A DNA stretch of 6,884 nt from Anaerolineaceae bacterium (GTDB taxonomy: Bacteria > Chloroflexota > Anaerolineae > Anaerolineales > Anaerolineaceae). Under the pieces are notes generated by a model, which ran no database searches, had not been told where the DNA came from, and saw only the letters and a program-made list of their open reading frames with translations. The number at the start of each line of letters is the position of its first letter. Position 1 is the stretch's first letter. The stretch spans positions 1 through 6,884 of the forward strand of contig JAGOIM010000027.1 in assembly GCA_017995665.1 (NCBI GenBank), read 5' to 3'. The position numbers and the translations under genes are program-made. Below are positions 1-5,291 of this stretch, piece by piece.

Positions 1-720
1 ACCGGCTACTGCGTTATTTTCCCCGTTCGCGACGCAATCAAACACCTTGGTTTGGATTCCACCAAGATGACCGCCTCAATTCAAGGCTTTGGCAATGTTG
101 CCCAATATGCTTCCATTGGCTTCATCGATTTTCTCGGTGGTAAAGTTGTCTGTGTTTCTTGCTGGGACCGCAATGACAAAAAATCTTACACCTTCTATAA
201 AGCAGATGGCATCGACCCCAACTTCTTGAAGACCATTACCGACCAATATGGCACAATCGATAAAGAAAAAGCCGCTGCTGCCGGTTACACCATCGAAGAT
301 GGCGACGCCTGGATTAGCAAAGACGTTGACGTCCTCATCCCGGCTGCTCTTGAAGGCCAGATCAATGCTGAATCTGTCAAGAAAATTAGCAAACAGGTTA
401 AGATTCTTGCCGAAGCCGCAAACGGCCCTACCACCCCCGATGCCGATCAGACTTTGATTGATAACGGCATTTTCTTGATTCCCGATTTCCTCTGCAATGC
501 CGGTGGCGTTACAGTTTCTTACTTTGAAGGCGTTCAGAACGATCAGAACTTCTACTGGTCCAAAGAAGAAGTCAACCAACGCCTCGATCACAAAATGACC
601 GAAGCTTTCGCATCTGTTTTGAACATGTCCTTGGACAAAAAAGTTTATATGCGCGACGCTGCCTACATGGTCGCCATTGACAAAGTTGTCAAAGCCATGA
701 AACTGAGAGGCTGGGTTTAG
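1..720 (+). CDS. Glutamate dehydrogenase (Glu/Leu/Phe/Val family), C-terminal part, 5' truncated by window
   Basis: The reading frame is open from base 1 to a TAG at 718-720, giving 239 visible residues, so the start lies outside the window. Glu/Leu/Phe/Val dehydrogenases catalyse reversible NAD(P)-dependent oxidative deamination in the cytoplasm, here most likely glutamate to 2-oxoglutarate plus ammonium. The visible part is the Rossmann dinucleotide-binding domain: GFGNVA (visible residues 29-34), DVLIPAALEGQI (near 110-121), AANGPTTP (139-146) and NAGGVTVSYFE (166-176), all standard for the family. With a usual length of about 415-425 residues, roughly 180 N-terminal residues including the catalytic lysine are missing. 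The motif commonly read as FEWVQN is FEGVQN here. The segment after the second strand (VSCWDRNDKKSYTF) is longer and more polar than the usual VSDSxG. Glutamate is preferred over leucine or phenylalanine because of the SYFExVQN motif; cofactor choice cannot be read safely. Confidence 0.93.
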   Translation, partial: TGYCVIFPVRDAIKHLGLDSTKMTASIQGFGNVAQYASIGFIDFLGGKVVCVSCWDRNDKKSYTFYKADGIDPNFLKTITDQYGTIDKEKAAAAGYTIEDGDAWISKDVDVLIPAALEGQINAESVKKISKQVKILAEAANGPTTPDADQTLIDNGIFLIPDFLCNAGGVTVSYFEGVQNDQNFYWSKEEVNQRLDHKMTEAFASVLNMSLDKKVYMRDAAYMVAIDKVVKAMKLRGWV

Positions 721-748
721 TCTTTAGACTAATCACATAACTATTAGA

Positions 749-782
749 CAAGCCGGTGTACTAAACACCGGCTTGTTTTGTT
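749..782 (+). terminator. Intrinsic terminator after the dehydrogenase gene
   Basis: A perfect 11-bp stem (749-759 CAAGCCGGTGT with 765-775) closes a 5-nt loop and is followed by TTTTGTT. It lies 29 bp after the dehydrogenase stop codon. Read on the minus strand the hairpin has no good U-tract, so it is chiefly a plus-strand terminator. It is nevertheless the only hairpin downstream of the convergent gene that ends at 861. Confidence 0.9.
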
Positions 783-860
783 AAAGCACAAGGATACTCA
801 GGGTTTAATTGTCAAATTATTGAAAACGGTACCAGGATAGGGAAGCAGAAGGTCAAGCGC

Positions 861-1526
861 TTAGCGCATTGCCTTTCGCCAGCCGTTGGCAACTGCTTCA
901 TCTTCGGTGCAAAACCAGCGTTCGCCTTTTTCGGGTGATATTACCGTTTGCTCGTAGTTTTGCTGTCCGGGGATGTGGTAAATTTTTTCTTTAGAATTTA
1001 CCGAGATGTTCCCTTTTATGTCACAACCCGGTTTTTGCTCGGTGCACCCTTGGGGACAAGCGAACACAATGACCTCGGGCAAAGCTGTCTCTGGTGGCAC
1101 GGGAGTCTCTGTTTTTGTCGGTGCAATCGTTTTAGTTATTCTGGCTGTTGCGGTGCGTGTCGGAGCTTTCGTTTTAGTTATTGTGGCTGTTGCAATCTGT
1201 GTCGGTGCTTTCGTTGAGGTAGCAGTTTGCACGGGAGACTGGCTTTCTCCAGGCGTTTCTGTCGGTAACAGGGTTTCAACAAATTTGGGTTCGTTTCGTT
1301 CGATGCCACCGCTCTTCGCCTTATTTTCATCAGGGTTGAGGAGTTCGCTTTGAGTGTTCTTTGGAAGAGTTTCCTCTAAACGGTCTTCGTTCCCGTTAAT
1401 TTCAACCGATTTGTTTTTATTGGTGGCAAAGCTGTTAAAACTAGAACAACAAGCGCAAAAGACAAACATAACCAAAAAGATGATAATCAATCTTGGTTTC
1501 TTATGGGGTTTTTGTATCTTCACCAT
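861..1526 (-). CDS. Secreted protein with Thr-rich repeat linker and C-terminal sunset-like Cys domain
   Basis: This encodes 221 residues, with ATG at 1526-1524 preceded by GAGG (1533-1536) at 6 nt, which supports the start. Residues 1-12 are basic and 13-27 are a hydrophobic core (LIIIFLVMFVFCACC). SFA at 32-34 is a plausible signal-peptidase site. Cysteines at 24, 26 and 27 do not make a good lipobox, so lipoprotein status is uncertain. Residues 40-90 are acidic and polar. Residues 91-150 are a Thr/Pro/Ala/Lys linker with tandem 14-residue units (KAPTQIATATITKT, KAPTRTATARITKT, then a degenerate unit). The C-terminal domain (about 157-221) has CPQGC, C168-DIKGN, IYHIPG (182-187), WFCTEDEA (204-211) and GWRKA (215-219). 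This matches the small 'sunset' domain often appended to secreted or nuclease-like proteins. Its biochemical role is not established. The paired Cys168/Cys206 suggest a disulfide or a metal site. Extracellular location is inferred. Confidence 0.8.
   Translation of the reverse strand: MVKIQKPHKKPRLIIIFLVMFVFCACCSSFNSFATNKNKSVEINGNEDRLEETLPKNTQSELLNPDENKAKSGGIERNEPKFVETLLPTETPGESQSPVQTATSTKAPTQIATATITKTKAPTRTATARITKTIAPTKTETPVPPETALPEVIVFACPQGCTEQKPGCDIKGNISVNSKEKIYHIPGQQNYEQTVISPEKGERWFCTEDEAVANGWRKAMR
1117..1220 (-). repeat. 42-bp in-frame tandem repeat coding for the Thr-rich linker
   Basis: Two full 42-bp units (1117-1158 and 1159-1200) and about 20 bp of a third begin with GTCGGTGC or GTCGGAGC. 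Each full unit encodes 14 residues (KAPTxxATAxITKT). The period is an exact multiple of three, so gain or loss of a unit would change linker length without a frameshift. Confidence 0.8.
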
Positions 1527-1572
1527 TCAAAGCCTCGCTTGTTTAGAGTAAAGAATTCTCGGATATTAGTGT

Positions 1573-1592
1573 TTTATAACACATTAAGTATA
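1573..1592 (-). promoter_or_regulatory. Possible -10 region for the 861-1526 gene
   Basis: On the minus strand the AT-rich stretch upstream of the start holds TATACT (1592-1587) and TATAAA (1578-1573). The second lies inside an imperfect palindrome (GTGTTATAAAACAC). Neither has a convincing -35 box at 16-18 bp, so this is only a candidate promoter. Confidence 0.3.
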
Positions 1593-1665
1593 CTATGGAT
1601 GAGGAAACGCTGAAAAAAACCGCCGTAAATCGGTGGTTTTACTTTTAAAAGCTTTGCTTAATCAC
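1593..1665. repeat. Left copy of ~75-bp direct repeat flanking the inverted-repeat element (with degenerate hairpin)
   Basis: This segment matches 1970-2045 in the same orientation, at about 65 of 76 aligned columns by eye with three single-base gaps. It runs from CTATGGATGAGGAAA through a hairpin to CTTTGCTTAATCA. It ends exactly at the left inverted repeat of the element. Its hairpin (1616-1625 with 1631-1640, loop TAAAT) pairs fully on the plus strand only by using a G-U wobble. On the minus strand it has an A-C mismatch, so this copy is probably a weakened terminator in the minus direction. It is best explained as one side of a long target-site duplication. Confidence 0.75.
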
Positions 1666-1681
1666 CTGAGTTTCCCATTTT
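1666..1681. repeat. Left terminal inverted repeat (CTGAGTTTCCCATTTT)
   Basis: This is a perfect 16-bp reverse-complement match to 1951-1966. The next inward bases diverge (T-A-C-T against C-A-A-T), so the repeat is sharply bounded, as in transposon ends. Confidence 0.85.
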
Positions 1682-1767
1682 TACTAAAAAAGCATTTTTC
1701 AACGAGGAAGAAGATGATTTTCAGGGTACTAAAATCAGAAACTTCGATTGAATCGAAAGTAGGGCGA

Positions 1768-1819
1768 GGTTGAAAGGGCTTTGAGCATTGAAATTGGCTT
1801 ACTTTACGGCCTTTCAACC
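1768..1819. repeat. Internal 10-bp inverted repeat inside the element
   Basis: GGTTGAAAGG (1768-1777) and CCTTTCAACC (1810-1819) are exact reverse complements separated by 32 bp. A smaller palindrome, TTCGATT-G-AATCGAA, lies at 1743-1757. Both sit inside the 301-bp element and may shape a folded transcript, but no function is known. Confidence 0.6.
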
Positions 1820-1950
1820 CGCCTGCATTTCGGGTCCATAAAATATACATTACAAAATCACCCGTACTCATGATCCATAATTCAGATTTCTGACACCTTA
1901 GTTAGGCTCGCAAAGGCGGACATCGTGCCCGAACGAAGTGGGTGGTATTG

Positions 1951-1966
1951 AAAATGGGAAACTCAG
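1951..1966. repeat. Right terminal inverted repeat (AAAATGGGAAACTCAG)
   Basis: This is the exact reverse complement of 1666-1681 and marks the right boundary of the 301-bp element. Three unaligned bases (CTT, 1967-1969) separate it from the right flanking direct repeat. Confidence 0.85.
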
Positions 1967-1969
1967 CTT

Positions 1970-2045
1970 CTATGGATGAGGAAATCGCAGAAAAAAACCA
2001 CCGAAAAATCGGTGGTTTTGCTTTTCTAATCTTTGCTTATTCATC
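1970..2045. repeat. Right copy of ~75-bp direct repeat; overlaps end of the CAP/LysM gene
   Basis: This is homologous to 1593-1665 in direct orientation. It includes the terminator hairpin and the last codons and stop (2037-2045) of the CAP/LysM gene. It is therefore the likely original target sequence, with the left copy the duplicate. Confidence 0.75.
1991..2019 (-). terminator. Intrinsic terminator of the CAP/LysM gene
   Basis: A perfect 11-bp stem (1994-2004 AAAACCACCGA with 2009-2019) closes a 4-nt loop. On the minus strand it is followed by a run of seven T. It starts about 18 bp after the stop codon at 2039-2037. A diverged copy occurs at 1616-1640. Confidence 0.88.
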
Positions 2046-3512
2046 CTGAGGATCTTGACTTTCAGGAGGTTCAGGCTTTGAATTTGCCTTTTTCCCTTTT
2101 TGTGCGCTATAAACAAAATAAGCCGTCACTCCAACAGCCGCGAGAGCCAAAAGCCAGAGCCAGTTATAGGAGCTGGCAGAAGATTCCTGATCGCTTGATT
2201 CTTCACTCGCGGTTGGACTAAGGCTGAGGGCAAGGGTCACCGTCGGCGATGGGCTGGGCGTGAAAGTCGGGCTTGGCGTTGGCGTTTCCGTTGGGGGTGC
2301 CTGGGTTGGTGTTAAGGTAGGCGGAGGGGTTACGTCCAAAAAGAGCAATTGCCCGGGGTAGATAACGCTGGTTGCAGTCAAATAGTTCCAGCTCATCAGA
2401 TCGCTTAACGAAATGCCATACAAATTGGCAATCCATTCCAAATTTTGCCCGTCAGCCACCGCATGATAATACTTGCCGTCTGCTCCCGGGGTGAGCCTTT
2501 GCAGTGGCGTAAGCGGCAGCGGTGTGGGCGTTGGTGTCTGATCTGGACCTTTAATGATGACCTTTTGCCCAATAGAAAGCGTCGAGTTCGCCTGAAGGTA
2601 ATTCAATTCGAGAATTGTCGCCAATGGGACGCTATAAGCTTCAGCGATGGTGGAAAGATATTGATATGCCTGAACCTCGTGGACAATCTGTCCGTTTGCA
2701 TCAGGCGTGGCACGAACAACGCTGCCGAGTTTTGTCGGAGTAGCAAGTCCACTTGAATTTGGTCCCTTGATAATCAGTTTATCTCCGGGCCAAAGCACAT
2801 AATTACTGGCCAGGTTATTCCAAGCGAGGATGTCGTTGATGGTTACACCATAGGCAACGGCAATTGCCCAAAGGCTTTGCCCAGTTTTAACTTCGTGAAG
2901 GTAATTTCCATCTTTATCGGCTTCAACTTTTTCGACCGGCGTAACAATTCCCCATCCGCCAGTACCTCCGCCGGGAGTTCCGCCGCCGCCGGTAGGAGGG
3001 GTGGAATCGCAAGCGGCGCCTGAAATGTAAGCGGCTTGCAAAATGTAATAAGTAAAACCCCGCGAATCCGTTGCCGCACCGGCACCGACATGGCAATAAT
3101 TTGAATCGGTAGCGGGACGCATATGGTCATAGTCTGCCCACATCAGCATAATTTGGTCAATCGTCCCACCGGCGGCATAGGCAAAATTTTCGGTGGCATA
3201 AACCTTGGCACCGGCGCCATAACCGGCAGCCGAAATTCTTCCGGCAACATTGCCAATATGCCATGAAAGTTGCTGATCGGCCATAATCTGGGCTGTCGAT
3301 TGCGCCACAGAATTGATGATTGCGTTTTCAATCAATGGAGCCAAACCGTAGGACATCCGCAGAACGTTCATCGCCGCGATGAGCTGAGAGGCGCTAACCT
3401 GCATCAACGGTTTTTCGTGTGCTTCAGCCTGAACCGGCGAAACCGCAAAAGGCGAAAGCAAAGTCGCCAAAACGATTATCAATAGTAGCAGAAATGATTT
3501 CTTACGTTGCAT
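2037..3512 (-). CDS. Membrane-anchored extracellular protein: CAP (SCP/PR1) domain, three LysM, Thr/Pro stalk, C-terminal TM
   Basis: This encodes 491 residues from ATG 3512-3510. Residues 1-29 are a Sec signal peptide (basic MQRKK, Leu-rich core, VQA|E). A CAP domain spans about 42-163: H85 in SWHIGN, R92, E108 in the EN motif, W125 and H130 in WADYDH, then HVGAGA (141-146). These match the conserved His/Glu cleft positions of bacterial YkwD-like CAP proteins. A Gly-rich linker (173-188) leads to LysM1 (206-248), LysM2 (278-320) and LysM3 (349-392). LysM domains bind GlcNAc-containing glycans such as peptidoglycan. A Thr/Pro/Ser stalk (395-434), a TM helix (about 450-469) and a KGKK stop-transfer with an acidic Pro-rich tail follow. 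The predicted topology is extracellular domains tethered by a C-terminal helix. No good Shine-Dalgarno precedes the ATG (only AATGAT), and no alternative in-frame start looks better. The substrate of the CAP domain is unknown; a cell-wall role is inferred from LysM. Confidence 0.9.
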   Translation of the reverse strand: MQRKKSFLLLLIIVLATLLSPFAVSPVQAEAHEKPLMQVSASQLIAAMNVLRMSYGLAPLIENAIINSVAQSTAQIMADQQLSWHIGNVAGRISAAGYGAGAKVYATENFAYAAGGTIDQIMLMWADYDHMRPATDSNYCHVGAGAATDSRGFTYYILQAAYISGAACDSTPPTGGGGTPGGGTGGWGIVTPVEKVEADKDGNYLHEVKTGQSLWAIAVAYGVTINDILAWNNLASNYVLWPGDKLIIKGPNSSGLATPTKLGSVVRATPDANGQIVHEVQAYQYLSTIAEAYSVPLATILELNYLQANSTLSIGQKVIIKGPDQTPTPTPLPLTPLQRLTPGADGKYYHAVADGQNLEWIANLYGISLSDLMSWNYLTATSVIYPGQLLFLDVTPPPTLTPTQAPPTETPTPSPTFTPSPSPTVTLALSLSPTASEESSDQESSASSYNWLWLLALAAVGVTAYFVYSAQKGKKANSKPEPPESQDPQDE

Positions 3513-3593
3513 ATATCATTAATACCATATTTTTGAGAAGCCGTGATTCGAACTTGGTATGCTGACCCCCGCACACTGTATACCGATTTCCCC
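3513..3593. other. Divergent intergenic region between CAP/LysM gene and metK leader
   Basis: This spacer separates the minus-strand CAP/LysM start from the plus-strand metK promoter. On the minus strand AT-rich candidates (TATGGT near 3529-3524, with a weak TTCGAA 17 bp upstream) lie close to the ATG. If used, they would give a very short leader, in line with the missing Shine-Dalgarno. No clear operator is seen; GTATAC (3578-3583) is a short palindrome without known meaning. Confidence 0.35.
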
Positions 3594-3622
3594 TTGCACA
3601 TCACTAATGCTTGTGGTATAAA
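3594..3622 (+). promoter_or_regulatory. Sigma-70-type promoter of the metK leader
   Basis: TTGCAC (-35, 3594-3599), a 17-bp spacer and TATAAA (-10, 3617-3622) predict a transcription start near 3629-3631. That is about 17 nt before the riboswitch P1 stem, which fits a leader-controlled gene. Confidence 0.8.
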
Positions 3623-3644
3623 ATGCATTTAACAGCCCTTGTGG

Positions 3645-3744
<100 letters not shown>

Positions 3745-3762
3745 GCTTATGCAGATTTAGCG

Positions 3763-3793
3763 AAATGCCCCTCACTTGCAGGGGCATTTTTTA
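3763..3793 (+). terminator. Riboswitch expression-platform terminator upstream of metK
   Basis: A perfect 10-bp stem (AAATGCCCCT 3763-3772 with 3780-3789) closes a 7-nt loop; its 3' end runs into six T (3787-3792). The alternative pairing TGAGAGGC (3739-3746) with GCCCCTCA (3767-3774) has one A-C mismatch. It would take up both the P1 3' strand and the terminator 5' arm, making a mutually exclusive antiterminator for low SAM. Confidence 0.9.
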
Positions 3794-3800
3794 TAACCTG

Positions 3801-3806
3801 AGGAGG
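3801..3806 (+). promoter_or_regulatory. Ribosome-binding site fixing the TTG start of metK
   Basis: AGGAGG, a near-perfect anti-16S match, ends 5 nt before TTG 3812. It begins 8 nt after the riboswitch terminator T-tract. It favours the TTG over the downstream ATG at 3827. Confidence 0.85.
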
Positions 3807-3811
3807 TTTAC

Positions 3812-5038
3812 TTGTCTACAACTTTTATGAAATCACCTAAATATCTGTTCACATCAGAATCTGTGACCGAAGGTCATCCTGATAAAATTTGTGATCAGAT
3901 CAGCGACGCTATCCTCGACGCAATGCTTGCCGAGGACCCCAACAGCCGGGTTGCCTGCGAAACCGCTATCAAAACCGGTTTTGTTCTCACCTATGGCGAA
4001 GTTACCACCAAAACCTATGTCGATATCGACTCGCTGGTGCGTGAGGTTGTCAACGGCATCGGCTACGATCGTGGCAAAAAAGGCTTCGACGGTGCTACCT
4101 GTGGCGTTTTGACCGCACTTGCCAATCAATCCGGCGATATTGCCATGGGCGTTGACCGTGGTGGAAAACCCGAAGATCGCACTTATAGCGAAGAATATAT
4201 TGCCGCCGGTGGTGCCGGTGACCAGGGCATGATGTTTGGTTATGCATGTGACGAAACCAAAACCCTGATGCCCATGCCAATTTATTATGCCCACAAGCTG
4301 ACCCGCCGCATGGCAGAGGCCCGTAAAGATGGCACCCTCAAATGGATGTATCCGGATGGCAAAAGCCAGGTTACCGTTGAATATCACTTCGGGAAACCGG
4401 TTCGCATTCATACCATCGTTATTTCCAGCCAGCATGCCGATCAATTTGAAGGCGTTGAGCTGAGCAACGAACGAATTCGCGCAGACATCATTGAACATGT
4501 CATCAAAGCCACCATCCCAGCTGAACTGATTGACGGCGAAACCAAAATTTACGTCAACCCAACCGGTCGTTTTGTTATTGGTGGACCAATGGGCGACGCC
4601 GGTTTGACCGGTCGCAAAATTATCGTCGATACCTATGGCGGCATGGGTCGTCATGGCGGCGGTGCATTCAGCGGGAAAGATCCCACAAAAGTTGACCGTT
4701 CCGCTGCCTATGCAGCTCGCTGGGTTGCCAAAAATGTGGTTGCAGCCGGTTTGGCTCACCGCTGCGAAGTTCAACTCTCCTATGCGATTGGCGTTCCCGA
4801 ACCCTTGAGCATCAACGTTGAAACCTTCGGCACCGGCACAGTCGACGACGAGAAAATCGCCGAAGCAATTAGTCAGGTCTTCGATTTGCGCCCACGTGCA
4901 ATCATCCGCGACCTCGACTTGCTCCGCCCAATCTATCGCCAGGTTACCAATTACGGACACTTTGGCCGGGACGATGTGGACCTGAGCTGGGAAAGAACCA
5001 ACAAAACAGACGAACTTCGCCAGGCAGTTGGTCTCTAA
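3812..5038 (+). CDS. metK: S-adenosylmethionine synthetase (methionine adenosyltransferase)
   Basis: MetK makes S-adenosylmethionine from methionine and ATP, releasing phosphate and pyrophosphate; it is a cytoplasmic enzyme, usually a tetramer with Mg2+ and K+. The 408 residues slightly exceed the usual 380-400. Visible signatures are GHPDKICDQISDAILD (21-36, ATP/Met site), GAGDQGMMFGYACDET (134-149), the Asp/Lys-rich PTGRFVIGGPMGDAGLTGRK (250-269), and GGGAFSGKDPTKVDRSAAY (282-300, P-loop-like). The start is taken as TTG 3812-3814 because AGGAGG (3801-3806) lies 5 nt upstream. The first in-frame ATG (3827) is 20 nt from that site and would need another RBS. The gene is monocistronic, controlled by the SAM-I riboswitch, and closed by a terminator at 5058-5089. 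All catalytic motifs look intact. Confidence 0.98.
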   Translation: MSTTFMKSPKYLFTSESVTEGHPDKICDQISDAILDAMLAEDPNSRVACETAIKTGFVLTYGEVTTKTYVDIDSLVREVVNGIGYDRGKKGFDGATCGVLTALANQSGDIAMGVDRGGKPEDRTYSEEYIAAGGAGDQGMMFGYACDETKTLMPMPIYYAHKLTRRMAEARKDGTLKWMYPDGKSQVTVEYHFGKPVRIHTIVISSQHADQFEGVELSNERIRADIIEHVIKATIPAELIDGETKIYVNPTGRFVIGGPMGDAGLTGRKIIVDTYGGMGRHGGGAFSGKDPTKVDRSAAYAARWVAKNVVAAGLAHRCEVQLSYAIGVPEPLSINVETFGTGTVDDEKIAEAISQVFDLRPRAIIRDLDLLRPIYRQVTNYGHFGRDDVDLSWERTNKTDELRQAVGL

Positions 5039-5057
5039 TTTTTAGATTTTCTGATTT

Positions 5058-5089
5058 ACAAAGGACGGTTTTGCCGTCCTTTGTTCTTT
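5058..5089 (+). terminator. Intrinsic terminator of metK
   Basis: A perfect 11-bp stem (ACAAAGGACGG 5058-5068 with 5074-5084) closes a TTTTG loop and is followed by TCTTTA. It lies 20 bp after the metK stop codon. Confidence 0.88.
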
Positions 5090-5155
5090 AAGAATTAAAT
5101 CCATTCCTGCCCCGATATTTTGAAAATTGAATCTCACCAAACCGAAAAGCTCGGG

Positions 5156-5161
5156 TATAAT
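5156..5161 (+). promoter_or_regulatory. -10 box of the tRNA-Ser gene
   Basis: A perfect TATAAT ends 12 bp before the mature tRNA 5' end. No good -35 hexamer is seen at 16-18 bp (CTCACC at 17 bp); TTGAAT at 5127-5132 is 23 bp away, too far. The short leader is normal for tRNA units. Confidence 0.55.
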
Positions 5162-5173
5162 TGCCACTCACAC

Positions 5174-5261
5174 GGAGAGATGCCAGAGTGGTTGAATGGG
5201 ACGGTCTCGAAAACCGTTGTAGGGCTAGTCCCTACCGTGGGTTCGAATCCCACTCTCTCCG
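5174..5261 (+). tRNA. tRNA-Ser (anticodon CGA)
   Basis: This is an 88-nt class II tRNA. The acceptor stem GGAGAGA (5174-5180) pairs perfectly with TCTCTCC (5254-5260), and the discriminator is G5261. The anticodon stem ACGGT/ACCGT holds loop CTCGAAA, with anticodon CGA at 5208-5210 reading UCG. A long variable arm (GTAGGG...CCCTAC, about 5219-5235) identifies serine. The T-arm GTGGG-TTCGAAT-CCCAC is perfect. CCA is not encoded, as the gene is followed by CTCTTTTTT, so it must be added enzymatically. Confidence 0.97.
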
Positions 5262-5291
5262 CTCTTTTTTATTAAGCGCAAAGGTCAGCCA

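Larger units (their letters stand above)
1666..1966. mobile_element. 301-bp MITE-like element with perfect 16-bp terminal inverted repeats
   Basis: The ends are CTGAGTTTCCCATTTT at 1666-1681 and its exact reverse complement at 1951-1966; similarity stops at the next base. The element is flanked by direct copies of a roughly 75-bp segment, one abutting the left end and one starting 3 bp beyond the right end. It is too small for a transposase. The only ORF of note (1871 to 1662, minus, 69 codons) lacks a ribosome-binding site and resembles nothing I recognise. Its last codons run through the left inverted repeat, so it might be a transposase remnant. Internal inverted repeats (1768-1777 with 1810-1819) show further folding potential. 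Among known families, IS1634-type elements are noted for long, variable target duplications; a link to them is inference only. The divergence of the flanks implies an old insertion. Confidence 0.7.

Noticed and set aside
76..591. Open frame antisense to the dehydrogenase
   Set aside because: It lies wholly within a conserved coding gene and shows no recognisable domain.
1593..2045. CRISPR-like or repeat-array reading of the direct repeats
   Set aside because: There are only two copies of about 75 bp, separated by an element with its own inverted ends, and no regular repeat-spacer pattern.
3541..3573. tRNA-like stretch (GATTCGAAC on plus, TTCGAATC on minus) upstream of metK
   Set aside because: The flanking bases form only 3 of 5 T-stem pairs, and no acceptor stem or anticodon arm can be built.
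3854..4960. Long open frame (368 codons) antisense to metK
   Set aside because: It is a shadow of the codon bias in metK. It has low-complexity composition, no family motif and no RBS, while the sense frame is an unmistakable MetK.
5174..5291. tRNA-Ser 3' end as an integration attachment site for an island carrying the GNAT gene
   Set aside because: I see no direct repeat of the tRNA 3' end elsewhere in the window and no integrase gene.
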